64,000 nt of DNA from Miltoncostaea marina (GCF_018141525.1 NZ_CP064655.1:1302001-1366000); one strand, 5' to 3'. Shown: positions 1-7,778, counted from the first letter of the stretch. The notes: generated from the letters alone by a model not told the origin. Program-made: numbers and translations.

Positions 1-2
1 CC

Positions 3-659
3 TGGGACGCCGGCTCGCCCTACCATCGCGCCTGGCCCGACCCCGTGACGGTCGGCGCCGCCGAGCTCGGCCGGCGCTTCGCCGTCGGCGCGCCCGTCGA
101 GGCGGTGCGGGTGCTCGAGCGGGGCGTCTCGCCGCGCGTGGTGCGCATCCGCCTCGACGGCGCGGGCGGGCGGTCGGTCGAGACCACCGGCGCGGCCGTG
201 CGCGCGGAGCTGGGGCTGCGCAGCACGTGGTTCTGGGTCACCCGGCGGGGCGAGCCCGCCGCGCCCCGGCGCTCGGGCGGCCGGGTGAGCCTGACGGCGG
301 CCCAACTGCGCATCAACCAGCGCATCTCGCAGGCGGCCGTGCGGCGCGTCAACGAGGTGACCGCCCACCTCGAGGGCCGCCCCGCGCCCGCGCGGGCCGC
401 GGGCGCCGGGCGCGGGCGGGTGCGGCTGAGCGCCGGTCAGCTGCGCATCAACCAGCGCATCTCGCAGGCGGCCGTACGGCGCGTCAACGCGGCCCGGGCG
501 CGCGTGGACGGGCGGCCGGCCCCGGCGCCCGGGCGGGCGGGCGCGCCGGGGCGCATCCGCCTCTCCGCGGCCCAGCTGCTGGTCAACCAGCGCATCTCCC
601 AGGCCGCGGTGCGGCGCGTCAACGCGCTCCGCCGCGAGCTGGGGCTCGACCGGGGCTGA
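3..659 (+). CDS. SpoIID/LytB-domain protein, C-terminal part (5' end outside window)
   Basis: The gene is already open at the left edge, leaving about 218 C-terminal residues. The first ~85 resemble the end of a SpoIID/LytB domain: a tryptophan-rich lead-in with SPYH, then LGLRSTWF, the usual closing motif. In sporulating bacteria SpoIID cleaves denuded peptidoglycan glycan strands; in non-sporulating actinobacteria the role is unclear, probably at the cell wall. After the domain come three copies of a helix-like repeat containing NQRISQAAVRRVN, near bases 313, 448 and 583, separated by Pro/Ala/Arg-rich linkers. The catalytic region lies outside the window, so activity cannot be judged. The family call rests on motif recognition only. 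Confidence 0.75.
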   Translation, partial: WDAGSPYHRAWPDPVTVGAAELGRRFAVGAPVEAVRVLERGVSPRVVRIRLDGAGGRSVETTGAAVRAELGLRSTWFWVTRRGEPAAPRRSGGRVSLTAAQLRINQRISQAAVRRVNEVTAHLEGRPAPARAAGAGRGRVRLSAGQLRINQRISQAAVRRVNAARARVDGRPAPAPGRAGAPGRIRLSAAQLLVNQRISQAAVRRVNALRRELGLDRG

Positions 660-684
660 TCCCCGGCGCGGCCGCGCCCGCGCG

Positions 685-825
685 CTAGTGGTGGTGCGGC
701 GCCCGGCAGCCCGCGTGGTGGCAGTGGCACTCCTGCGCGTCGGGGTTGGCGGCGCACCAGTCCGAGCAGTAGTCGCTGCTCTCGGCGGCCTCGCAGGTGC
801 AGACGGTGTGCTGACAGGTGGCCAT
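685..825 (-). CDS. Small prokaryotic metallothionein
   Basis: A 46-residue protein with eight cysteines (4, 9, 11, 20, 24, 33, 35, 40) and seven histidines (6, 34, 36, 37, 44-46). The pattern C-x-C, then YCS-x2-C, then C-H-C-H-H-x2-C matches the SmtA/BmtA family, which binds Zn, Cd or Cu in a cytosolic metal-thiolate cluster. A strong Shine-Dalgarno (GAGGAGG) stands a few bases before the ATG. The HHH C-terminus is an added potential metal-binding tail. It converges on the SpoIID gene and diverges from the acyl-CoA dehydrogenase. No metal-responsive operator was recognised. It is easily missed because of its length. Confidence 0.82.
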   Translation of the reverse strand: MATCQHTVCTCEAAESSDYCSDWCAANPDAQECHCHHAGCRAPHHH

Positions 826-938
826 CGGCCCTCCTCTCGCGGTGGGCGGCCATCGTCGCCGTCCCGGGTCGACCGCGCAACATGTCAGGCTCGTCCGCGA
901 CCCGGTCGCGTCGGCCGGCGTGGACCCAGGGGGTGGGC

Positions 939-2114
939 ATGGCGCTGGAGGGCGGCGGGGCGAGCGACCTCTACCTGACCGAGCTGCGGCTCTCGGACGA
1001 GGAGCGCGCGGTGCGCGACCGGGTGCGCCGCTTCTGCGACGAGGAGGTCCGCCCGGTCATCAACGGCTACTGGGAGCGGGCCGAGTTCCCGTTCCCGCTC
1101 GTCCCGAAGCTGGCCGCGCTCGGCGTCTGCGGCGGCACGTTCACGGGGCACGGCCTGCCGGGGCTCTCGCCCCTGGCGGCGGGCCTGGTCTCGATGGAGC
1201 TCGCGCGCGGGGACGGCAGCGTCAGCACCTTCCACGGCGTGCACTCCGGCCTCGCGATGACCGCGATCGCGCTGCTCGGCTCGGAGGAGCAGAAGGCGCG
1301 GTGGCTCGGGCCGATGGCGCGCCTCGAGCTGGTGGGCGCCTTCGCGCTCACCGAGCCCGACCACGGCTCCGACGCGGTCACGCTCGAGACGCGGGCGCGC
1401 CGGCTCGGCGCCGGCCACGTGATCGACGGGGAGAAGCGCTGGATCGGCAACGCGATGTTCGCCGACCTCATGGTGGTGTGGGCGCGCGACGCGCGAGGCG
1501 ACGTGGGCGCGTACGTGGTCGAGAAGGGCACCCCGGGCGTCGAGACCCGGCGCATCACCGGCAAGATCGCCAAGCGGGCCTCCTGGCAGGCCGACGTCCT
1601 GCTGCGCGACGTGCGCGTGCCCGAGGAGCACCGGCTCGCGGGGGCGCGCTCCTTCGACGACGCGGCGCGGGTGCTGGCCCACGCGCGGCCGGGCATCGCC
1701 TGGGGCGCGCTCGGGCACGCGGTCGCGGCCTACGAGTTCGCGGTGGAGTACACGCTCGGGCGCGAGCAGTTCGGCAAGCCGATCGCCGCCTACGGGCTCA
1801 CCCAGTTCCGCCTGGCCAAGATGCTCGGCGAGGTGACCGCGATGCGGCTGGTGTGCATGCGCCTGGCCGAGCTGCTCGGCGAGGGGCGCCTGACGCCGCC
1901 GATGGCCTCCCTGGCGAAGATGCACAACGCGGCCAAGGCGCGCGCGGTGGTCGCCGAGGCCCGCGACCTGCTCGGCGGCAACGGGATCCTGCTCGACAAC
2001 GAGGTCGGCCGCCACCTCGGCGACGTCGAGGTCGTGTCCACCGTCGAGGGCACCGACGCGGTGCACGCCCTCATCGTGGGGCGCGAGATCACCGGGATGA
2101 GCGCCTTCACGTAG
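939..2114 (+). CDS. Acyl-CoA dehydrogenase (glutaryl-CoA dehydrogenase-like)
   Basis: A 391-residue flavoenzyme that should oxidise an acyl-CoA thioester and pass electrons to ETF. The FAD/substrate motif FALTEPDHGSD and the near-terminal VEGTDAVHALIVGREITG match the glutaryl-CoA dehydrogenase branch, where the Glu of EGT (E370 here) is the catalytic base. The chosen ATG follows a GGGGTGGG purine tract; an in-frame ATG 57 bases upstream would add a basic, low-complexity stretch unlike the family. No partner genes (ETF, CoA transferase) are adjacent, so the acyl substrate is uncertain. The product should be cytosolic. Confidence 0.88.
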   Translation: MALEGGGASDLYLTELRLSDEERAVRDRVRRFCDEEVRPVINGYWERAEFPFPLVPKLAALGVCGGTFTGHGLPGLSPLAAGLVSMELARGDGSVSTFHGVHSGLAMTAIALLGSEEQKARWLGPMARLELVGAFALTEPDHGSDAVTLETRARRLGAGHVIDGEKRWIGNAMFADLMVVWARDARGDVGAYVVEKGTPGVETRRITGKIAKRASWQADVLLRDVRVPEEHRLAGARSFDDAARVLAHARPGIAWGALGHAVAAYEFAVEYTLGREQFGKPIAAYGLTQFRLAKMLGEVTAMRLVCMRLAELLGEGRLTPPMASLAKMHNAAKARAVVAEARDLLGGNGILLDNEVGRHLGDVEVVSTVEGTDAVHALIVGREITGMSAFT

Positions 2115-2117
2115 GGC

Positions 2118-3440
2118 TCAGGGCGCGATCCGGCGGCGGCCCGCGGCGACCGTCCCGACCGGCGCGCCCCCCGGCGCCCGGGCGGTCCAGGCGGCCGTGG
2201 CCGCGCCGCCGGTCCCCAGCGCCAGCGCGGGCGCCACGCGGGCGCCCCGGCCGCGGGAGACGGCCTCGGCCGGCTGCGCCCGGCCGCTCGTCAGCAGCAC
2301 GCGGGCGCGGACCCCGGCGCCCCGCGCGTCCGGCTGCGACCAGGCGACGAGGGCGTCGCCCGAGAACGCGACGCGGGCCGACGGCTCGCCCAGGTTGCGC
2401 GGCCCCGTGGCGACCCGCCGCAGATGCCAGCGCCGGCCGGGGACGGTCGCCGGGTCGTTGCGCGTCGCGGCCCACACGCCGAGCGGGCGCCCCTGGCGCC
2501 AGGCCACGATCGCGCGGCCGAGGCCGGCCATGTCCACCGAGAGGCGCCCGCGCGGCGCGAGGGCGCCGGCCGGGCCGATCGGCTCCGCCGGCCGCCAGCC
2601 GGCGCCGAGCCGCACGTGCGAGGCCGCCATCGGCCGGTCCTCGAGCCAGGCGACCACCGCGTCGCCGAAGTCGCCCACCGCGCCGCGCGGCGCGCGGGCG
2701 CCGCCGCCGGCCGACACCCGGACGGGCGCCGTCCACACCAGCGCCGGCTGCAGGCGCAGGGCGGCCCAGACGGCGCCCTCCGGGCCGAGCCAGCTCACGA
2801 TGGTCGCGCCGCCGCCCCCGACGTCGAGCGACACCTCGCCCGACCCGGCCGGCCCGAGCGTCACGGGCGCCGCGAACGGCCCGCCGCCCGGCGGCCGCGT
2901 GGCCGCCCGCACGATCGTCGGCCCTGCCGGGTCGCCGGGCGGCGCCTCCTCCCAGGCGACGACGGTCGCCCCGCCCTCGGCGACGCCGACCTCCACCGCG
3001 CCGACCGGCCCCGCCGCCGGCACCTCCACCGCCGGCCGGGCCGGCTCGCCGGGGGGCGGCACGATCGCGACGCGGCCGACGCCGTCGCGCACCCACGCCA
3101 CGGTCGCCGCCCCGTCGCGCTGCACCGCCACCGCGGGTCCGCCGCCGCCTCCCCGCCCGGGCCGCACGTCCAGGCGCACCGGGGGCCCGAACCCGCCCGA
3201 CGGGCGCTCCCGCAGGGCCACCTCCACCGCGTCGGCCCCCGACGTGCCGAGCGGCCGCAGCCAGGCGACGGCGGTGTCGCCCGCGCGGCCGGTCGCGACG
3301 ACCGGGCCGGCGGCCGGCAGGGCGGGGGCCGGCCCCGAGAGCGCGACCGGCGCCAGCCAGGGGGGCGGCGCCGCCGCGGCGCCGGCGACCGCCGAGCCGA
3401 AGGCCGCAGCGAGCGCGGCGGCGACGGGGGCCCTACGCAC
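2118..3440 (-). CDS. Secreted repeat protein of unknown function
   Basis: A 440-residue protein beginning with GTG and a plain signal peptide (two Arg, then an Ala/Gly-rich core ending near AAAPPPW). The mature part is a series of roughly 45-residue blocks, each with a core such as VVAW, AVAWL or TVAWV, suggesting a beta-propeller-like or stacked beta-strand fold. No catalytic motif was seen. It should be exported. A -10-like TAGGCT sits about seven bases before the start, so the transcript may be leaderless. Its stop lies four bases past the convergent acyl-CoA dehydrogenase stop. Similar secreted proteins are common in Thermoleophilia; the function is unknown. Confidence 0.72.
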   Translation of the reverse strand: MRRAPVAAALAAAFGSAVAGAAAAPPPWLAPVALSGPAPALPAAGPVVATGRAGDTAVAWLRPLGTSGADAVEVALRERPSGGFGPPVRLDVRPGRGGGGGPAVAVQRDGAATVAWVRDGVGRVAIVPPPGEPARPAVEVPAAGPVGAVEVGVAEGGATVVAWEEAPPGDPAGPTIVRAATRPPGGGPFAAPVTLGPAGSGEVSLDVGGGGATIVSWLGPEGAVWAALRLQPALVWTAPVRVSAGGGARAPRGAVGDFGDAVVAWLEDRPMAASHVRLGAGWRPAEPIGPAGALAPRGRLSVDMAGLGRAIVAWRQGRPLGVWAATRNDPATVPGRRWHLRRVATGPRNLGEPSARVAFSGDALVAWSQPDARGAGVRARVLLTSGRAQPAEAVSRGRGARVAPALALGTGGAATAAWTARAPGGAPVGTVAAGRRRIAP

Positions 3441-3700
3441 ATCGCGAGCCTATCCCGGCCGGATCGCAGGCGGCCAGCGCGACGCGCCGATCGGCGCGCC
3501 ACGCGTGCGTCGATCGCGCAGCTTCGGGACCGGGGCTCCGCGGATGATTGCCGCCTCCGCCACCGAGGCATCACAGGGGGAGGTCGCCGCCCCGCCCCGG
3601 CCGCCGCGGTCGCAGGGCGGGCACGAGCCGGCGAGGCCGCCGCCAGCACCACCGCGCGGCAGGCCCCACCCCCGCAGACCACGGACAGGGAGCACCCCTC

Positions 3701-4297
3701 ATGGCCAACGTCGCCGTCATCTACTACAGCGCCACCGGCAACGTGCACAGGCTCGCGCACGCGGTCGAGGAGGGCGCTCGCGAGGCAGGCGCCGAGACGC
3801 GCCTGCGCCATGTCGCCGAGCTGGCGCCCGAGGAGGCGATCGCCCAGAACGAGGGCTGGATGGCGCACCGGCGCGACGTCGCCGACGAGCCCGAGGCCTC
3901 GCTGGACGACCTCGAGTGGGCGGACGCCTACATCCTCGGCACGCCCACCCGGTTCGGCAACGTGTCGTCGCAGCTCAAGCAGTTCATGGACACGACCGGC
4001 GGCCTCTGGTCGGAGGGCAAGCTCGCGGACAAGGTCGCCGCCGGCTTCACCAGCGCGATGAACCCGCACGGCGGGCAGGAGTCGACGCTGCTCGCGCTCT
4101 ACAACACCTTCCACCACTGGGGCGCGTACATCGTCACGCCGGGCTACACCGACCCGCGCTCGTTCGCGGCGGGCGGCAACCCGTACGGCGTCAGCAGCAG
4201 CCAGGAGCCGACGGGCGAGGAGCTCGACGCCGCCCGGTACCTCGGCGAGCGGGTGGCGACGGTCGCGGCGAGGCTGGCGGTAGCCTCCCCCGTGTGA
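3701..4297 (+). CDS. wrbA: NAD(P)H:quinone oxidoreductase, WrbA family
   Basis: A 198-residue flavodoxin-like enzyme predicted to reduce quinones by two electrons using FMN and NAD(P)H, limiting redox cycling. WrbA landmarks are present: the FMN-phosphate loop YYSATGN, the GTPTRFGN motif, LW-x-EGKLADK, and the FTS...HGGQE signature. The start is the ATG opening MANVAVIYYS, after a GGGAG Shine-Dalgarno; the open frame upstream is Pro/Arg-rich and noncoding in appearance. Its stop overlaps the GTG start of the next dehydrogenase, implying co-translation. Length is normal for the family. Confidence 0.93.
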   Translation: MANVAVIYYSATGNVHRLAHAVEEGAREAGAETRLRHVAELAPEEAIAQNEGWMAHRRDVADEPEASLDDLEWADAYILGTPTRFGNVSSQLKQFMDTTGGLWSEGKLADKVAAGFTSAMNPHGGQESTLLALYNTFHHWGAYIVTPGYTDPRSFAAGGNPYGVSSSQEPTGEELDAARYLGERVATVAARLAVASPV

Positions 4298-5301
4298 GGG
4301 TCGCGATGTACCACGGCGGGGGACGGGTCTCCCTCAAGGAGTACCCGGACCCCGTCGCGGGACCCGGCGAGCTGCTGGTGCGCGTGCGCGCCTGCGGCCT
4401 CTGCGGGAGCGACCTGATGACCTGGTACCAGGACCCGCGCGCGCCGGTGGTGCTGGGCCACGAGCCGGTGGGGGAGGTGGTCGCCGCCGGGCCCGGGGCC
4501 CCGGTGGACGTCGGCGCGCGGGTGCACGTGCACCACCACGTGCCGTGCATGACGTGCGCGCTGTGCCGCGCCGGCCGGCACACGCTGTGCGAGACGTTCC
4601 GGCGCACACGCATCGAGCCCGGCGGGCTGGCGGAGCTGATCCGCGTGCCGGCCGAGAACGCGGCGCTCGACGTGCTGGCGCTGCCGGACGACCTGCCCGA
4701 CTGGGCCGCCACCCTGGTCGAGCCCCTCGGCTGCGTGGTGCGCGGCCAGCGCTGGGCCGGCGTGCGCCCCGGCTCGCGGGTGGCGGTGGTCGGCGCCGGC
4801 GGCATGGGCCTGCTCGAGGTGGGCGCCGCGCTCGCCGCCGGCGCGGCGGCGACCGCGGTGGTGGAGCCGCGCGAGGACCGGCGCGCGCTCGCCCTGGCCG
4901 CTGGGGCCGTCGCGGCGCTGGAGGAGGCCGACCCGGCCGCCCTGGCGGAGGCGCTCGGCGGGCCCGCCGACCAGGTCTTCGTGTGCACGGGCGCGCCGGC
5001 GGCGATCGCCGCCGCGCTGCCGCTGGCCGGCCCCGCCGGCGTGGTGCAGCTGTTCGCGCCGCCCCGGCCGGGGACGCCCGTGCCGCTCGACCTGGGCGCC
5101 GCGTTCTTCCGCGAGGTGACGGTCCAGTCGACCTACTCGGCGGGCCCCCACGACACCCGCGACGCGCTCGGCCTGCTCGCGGCCGGGGCGATCGACGCGG
5201 CCCTGATCGTCTCGCACCGCCTGCCGCTGGAGGAGGTCGAGGAGGCCTTCCGCCTGGCCCGCTCGGGGGAGGCGGTCAAGGTCGTGGTCGAGCCGACGTA
5301 G
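4294..5301 (+). CDS. Zinc-dependent alcohol/polyol dehydrogenase
   Basis: A 335-residue medium-chain dehydrogenase predicted to oxidise an alcohol or polyol with NAD(P)+. Catalytic zinc ligands are visible in CGLCGSD and the GHEP motif; the structural zinc lobe is the Cys cluster around CMTCALC and HTLCE; the Rossmann loop is GAGGMG. The fold resembles sorbitol or threonine dehydrogenase, but the substrate cannot be read from sequence. The GTG start overlaps the wrbA stop; an internal ATG four codons later is the alternative. With wrbA and the following OsmC gene it forms a plus-strand redox and detoxification cluster. Confidence 0.88.
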   Translation: MRVAMYHGGGRVSLKEYPDPVAGPGELLVRVRACGLCGSDLMTWYQDPRAPVVLGHEPVGEVVAAGPGAPVDVGARVHVHHHVPCMTCALCRAGRHTLCETFRRTRIEPGGLAELIRVPAENAALDVLALPDDLPDWAATLVEPLGCVVRGQRWAGVRPGSRVAVVGAGGMGLLEVGAALAAGAAATAVVEPREDRRALALAAGAVAALEEADPAALAEALGGPADQVFVCTGAPAAIAAALPLAGPAGVVQLFAPPRPGTPVPLDLGAAFFREVTVQSTYSAGPHDTRDALGLLAAGAIDAALIVSHRLPLEEVEEAFRLARSGEAVKVVVEPT

Positions 5302-5346
5302 GGTAGGGGGACACCCCCGACCACCACGACGACCGAGGAGCGTGCG

Positions 5347-5793
5347 ATGCCGAGCGCCGACCGCCGTGCAGAGGCGACCTGGGAGGGCGACCTCCTGAAG
5401 GGCAGTGGCAAGCTGGACTTCATCTCGAGCGGGGCGGCGTCGTCGCTCGACATCACCTGGGCCTCGCGCGTCGAGACCGCCGACGGGCGCACGAGCCCCG
5501 AGGAGCTGCTCGCCGCCGCGCACGCCTCCTGCTACGCGATGGCCTTCTCGAACATCCTCGCCAAGGGCGGCACGCCGGCCGAGCGCCTCCACGTCACGGC
5601 GGTGGTGTCCGTCAACCCCAAGGAGGGCGGCGGCATCCAGGTGACCGACTCCAAGCTCACCGTACGCGGCACGGTGCCCGGGATCGACGACGCGGCGTTC
5701 AAGGACGCGGCGGCGAAGGGCGAGGCGGGCTGCCCGATCTCGAACGCCATCCGGGGCAGCGTGGCCATCAGCCTGGACGCGAGCCTGGAGTAG
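5347..5793 (+). CDS. OsmC family peroxiredoxin
   Basis: A 148-residue OsmC/Ohr-type thiol peroxidase expected to reduce organic hydroperoxides in the cytosol. Both active cysteines are in place: C62 in HASCYAMA and C129 in GEAGCPISNA. The N-terminal strand AEATWEGDLLKGSGK is typical of the OsmC rather than the Ohr branch. A GAGGAGCG ribosome-binding tract precedes the ATG. Its last 26 bases overlap the convergent cupin gene. Placement beside wrbA and a dehydrogenase fits a stress role. Confidence 0.93.
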   Translation: MPSADRRAEATWEGDLLKGSGKLDFISSGAASSLDITWASRVETADGRTSPEELLAAAHASCYAMAFSNILAKGGTPAERLHVTAVVSVNPKEGGGIQVTDSKLTVRGTVPGIDDAAFKDAAAKGEAGCPISNAIRGSVAISLDASLE

Positions 5794-6151
5794 CGGGCCG
5801 GCCGCGGTCGACGAGGGCGGTGCAGAGGAAGCCGAGCGGCTCGTCGCCGAGCGCGCTGAGCCGGTGGGTCTCGCCGGACGACACGAACACCGCGTCGCCC
5901 GGGCCGGCGCGCTCGGTGCGCTCGCCGAGGAGCACCTCGGCCCGTCCGTGCAGGATCAGGATCGCGTGCTCGTGGGCGTGCGCCTCGAGGGCCGAGGCGC
6001 CGCCCGCGGGGATCCTGAAGTAGCGCAGCTCCACGTCGCGCGCGCCGTCGGCCGCGCCGACCAGCACGTGCCGCTCGGCGCCGGAGGCGTACGCCCGCGG
6101 CGCGACGCCCGTCCACGTCCATCCCTCGCCCCGCCGGCGCACCAGGCCCAT
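5768..6151 (-). CDS. Cupin-domain protein
   Basis: A 127-residue single-domain cupin. The first metal motif is recognisable in HAHEHAILILHGRAEV and the second in GDAVFVSSGETHRL, giving the usual three His and one acidic ligand for a bound metal. It may be a small isomerase, dioxygenase or ligand sensor; no specific function can be assigned. It converges on OsmC with a 26-base overlap. The IS element lies just beyond its 5' end, so the IS may have separated it from its original promoter. Confidence 0.78.
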   Translation of the reverse strand: MGLVRRRGEGWTWTGVAPRAYASGAERHVLVGAADGARDVELRYFRIPAGGASALEAHAHEHAILILHGRAEVLLGERTERAGPGDAVFVSSGETHRLSALGDEPLGFLCTALVDRGRPATPGSRPG

Positions 6152-6184
6152 GCGGCGAGGATACGGCGCCCCGCCCGCGCTCAG

Positions 6185-6200
6185 GGCCTGTGTATGAACT
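6185..6200 (+). repeat. IS left terminal inverted repeat
   Basis: GGCCTGTGTATGAACT. It pairs with the right end with one mismatch at position 3. A TCA trinucleotide lies two bases outside it, the likely target-site copy. Confidence 0.88.
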
Positions 6201-6254
6201 GATCCCGGTACCGATCAGGGATCTCTGCCACTGCACCGATGGAAACGGTGCGTC

Positions 6255-7343
6255 ATGGCCTACCCGAGCGACCTCACCGATGACGAGTGGCGCCTCGTCT
6301 GCGACCTGCTGGAGCCCGCATCGGGCCGGCGGGGCCGTCCGCCTGCCATCTCGCGGCGAGCGATCGCCAACGCGATCCTCTACCTCGCCCGTACAGGGTC
6401 GCCGTGGCGATACCTGCCGTCGGAGTATCCCGCCTGGGGCACGGTCTGGCAGCAGTTCCGCCGCTGGCGCGACGCAGGCGTCTGGGCGAAGCTGCTCACC
6501 CGCCTTCGCCAGATCGCCCGGCTGATGAAGGGCCGCACGGTCGACCCCTCGATGCTGATGGTCGACGCCCAGGTCGCGCGTGGCGGCCGCGCCGGCCCGT
6601 CGTTCCATGAGCCGGGCGGCCGCGGCGGTCGCACCAACGGCGCCAAACGCACGCTGCTACTCGACATCACCGGCTCGCCGGTCGCGGTGCGGGTCGACTC
6701 GGCCCGACCACAGGATGTACGCGTCGCTCGCGAGCTCCTCGAGGCGGTGCTCGACGCCATGCCGAGCGTCAGGGCGATCGTCGCCGACCGCGGCTACCGC
6801 GGGCTGGCGGCGATGTGCGCACGCCGCGGCATCGCCCTCGACATCAAGGCGCCACCGAAGGGCGCCTCGCGCGTCATGCTCGGCATCCGGGGCCTCGTCC
6901 GAACCCGCCTCGCGCGCGCCATCTCCGACGCGGCCTGGGGCGACTTCGAGCGCCAGCTCGACTACAAGCTGGCCTGGCGCTCGGGCGAGCTGATCCGCGC
7001 GCCGCGTTGGCTGCCCTCGACCCGGGCCTGCTCGGCCTGCGGCGAGGTCGGCCCTGCAGTGCCGCTCTCCGAGCAAACCTTCACCTGCTCAGGATGCGGC
7101 CACTCGGCCGACCGCGACACCGACGCGGCCGCCGTGCTCGCTGCCTGGGCCGACGGCCGGATCACCCTGGATGCCGAACTCGAGGACCGTCGCCCGGAGG
7201 TGCCGGGAGACGCGAAACGCTCGCTCCGCGGGGAGCCCGCCCGGGAGGTGCCAGCTGGCATCCCTGGACGCCCCGGCGATCGGACGAGGAGCCCGCTCGC
7301 GGGCAGGGCGGAGAAGGCCGCCGTGTCAGAGCTCGCGGCCTAG
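6255..7343 (+). CDS. Chimeric IS5 transposase / TnpB C-terminal fusion
   Basis: A 362-residue fusion. Residues 1 to ~205 are an IS5-type transposase: the DUF4096 N-terminus (YPSDLTDDEWRLV), first catalytic Asp in MLMVDAQ (D104) and second in VADRGYRG (D178). The expected C-terminal block with the catalytic Glu is absent. From ~207 the protein becomes a TnpB tail: GLVRTRLARAISDAAW, then a four-Cys zinc ribbon (C259, C262, C278, C281) and the last RuvC motif DRDTDAA, usually DRDxNAA. The earlier RuvC Asp and Glu of TnpB are missing. Each catalytic site is therefore incomplete; the element may be moved only in trans. There is no frame break at the junction. Confidence 0.85.
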   Translation: MAYPSDLTDDEWRLVCDLLEPASGRRGRPPAISRRAIANAILYLARTGSPWRYLPSEYPAWGTVWQQFRRWRDAGVWAKLLTRLRQIARLMKGRTVDPSMLMVDAQVARGGRAGPSFHEPGGRGGRTNGAKRTLLLDITGSPVAVRVDSARPQDVRVARELLEAVLDAMPSVRAIVADRGYRGLAAMCARRGIALDIKAPPKGASRVMLGIRGLVRTRLARAISDAAWGDFERQLDYKLAWRSGELIRAPRWLPSTRACSACGEVGPAVPLSEQTFTCSGCGHSADRDTDAAAVLAAWADGRITLDAELEDRRPEVPGDAKRSLRGEPAREVPAGIPGRPGDRTRSPLAGRAEKAAVSELAA

Positions 7344-7347
7344 CCGG

Positions 7348-7363
7348 AGTTCATACACAGACC
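7348..7363 (-). repeat. IS right terminal inverted repeat
   Basis: Read on the minus strand this is GGTCTGTGTATGAACT, matching the left end at 15 of 16 positions. The TCA two bases outside it is both the presumed target duplication and the stop codon of the thioesterase gene. Confidence 0.88.
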
Positions 7364-7364
7364 G

Positions 7365-7778
7365 TCAGCCCGCCTTGCGCGCCACGCCGGCCTCGAAGCG
7401 CGCCCGGTCCACCACGAAGCGGCGGTGGGTGCCCGCGCAGATGCGGTCGCGCTCGTCGTGCGCCTCGGCCGAGAACAGCAGGGCGCGGCCGTCGACCTGC
7501 TCGAGGCGCACCCGGGCCACGACCTCCATGCCCGGCGGCGTGGCCGCGTCGTGGCTCAGGTCGACGTGCACGCCGAGCGACATCTCGCCCGCGTCCAGGT
7601 GGTCGGCGATCGCGCGGATGCAGGCCCACTCGACGAAGCCGACCATGAAGCCGGTCGCGAAGACCTCGGGCATCGCCGCGAACTCGGGCGACTCGGGGTA
7701 GAGGCGGGGCACGGTCTTGCCGGGCGGCACCACGAACCGCAGCTCGTGGGTCAGCCCGGGGGCGAGCGAGGGCTTCAC
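7365..7778 (-). CDS. Hotdog thioesterase, fluoroacetyl-CoA thioesterase-like
   Basis: A 137-residue single hotdog domain. The order of motifs (N-terminal strand, PEVFATGFMVGFVEWA helix, SLGVHVDLSHDAATPPGM, then AEAHDERDRICAGTHRRFVVD) matches the FlK-like acyl-CoA thioesterase group, which hydrolyses short acyl-CoA esters. The start is a GTG. The IS element abuts its stop codon, so the coding sequence is intact but the natural 3' end has been displaced. The substrate is unknown. Confidence 0.82.
   Translation of the reverse strand: MKPSLAPGLTHELRFVVPPGKTVPRLYPESPEFAAMPEVFATGFMVGFVEWACIRAIADHLDAGEMSLGVHVDLSHDAATPPGMEVVARVRLEQVDGRALLFSAEAHDERDRICAGTHRRFVVDRARFEAGVARKAG

Larger units (their letters stand above)
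6184..7364 (+). mobile_element. IS5-family insertion sequence with chimeric transposase
   Basis: A 1.18-kb element with near-perfect terminal inverted repeats: 15 of 16 bases match between GGCCTGTGTATGAACT on the left and the reverse complement of the right end. A TCA triplet stands directly outside each end, consistent with a 3-bp target duplication. The right-hand TCA is the stop codon (TGA, minus strand) of the thioesterase gene. One gene fills the interior. Just inside the left end is a further inverted repeat, CTGATC...GATCAG and GATCCC...GGGATC. The well-preserved ends indicate recent movement, although the transposase looks catalytically incomplete. Confidence 0.88.

Noticed and set aside
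885-2066. Long open frame on the minus strand opposite the acyl-CoA dehydrogenase
   Set aside because: It mirrors a clearly functional gene, has no family motifs and consists of Ala/Arg/His-rich sequence typical of antisense frames in very GC-rich DNA. The same applies to the long minus frames opposite tig-clpX (8693-11870), valS (11714-14581) and the polysaccharide genes.
2197-5301. A single 1034-residue protein ending in an alcohol dehydrogenase
   Set aside because: The first ~700 codons are Pro/Arg/Ala-rich with no domain and run antisense to the secreted protein gene and through wrbA. The real start is the GTG at 4294.
6873-7343. Functional RNA-guided TnpB nuclease
   Set aside because: Only the last RuvC motif and zinc ribbon remain; the earlier catalytic Asp and Glu are absent, so no nuclease activity is expected.
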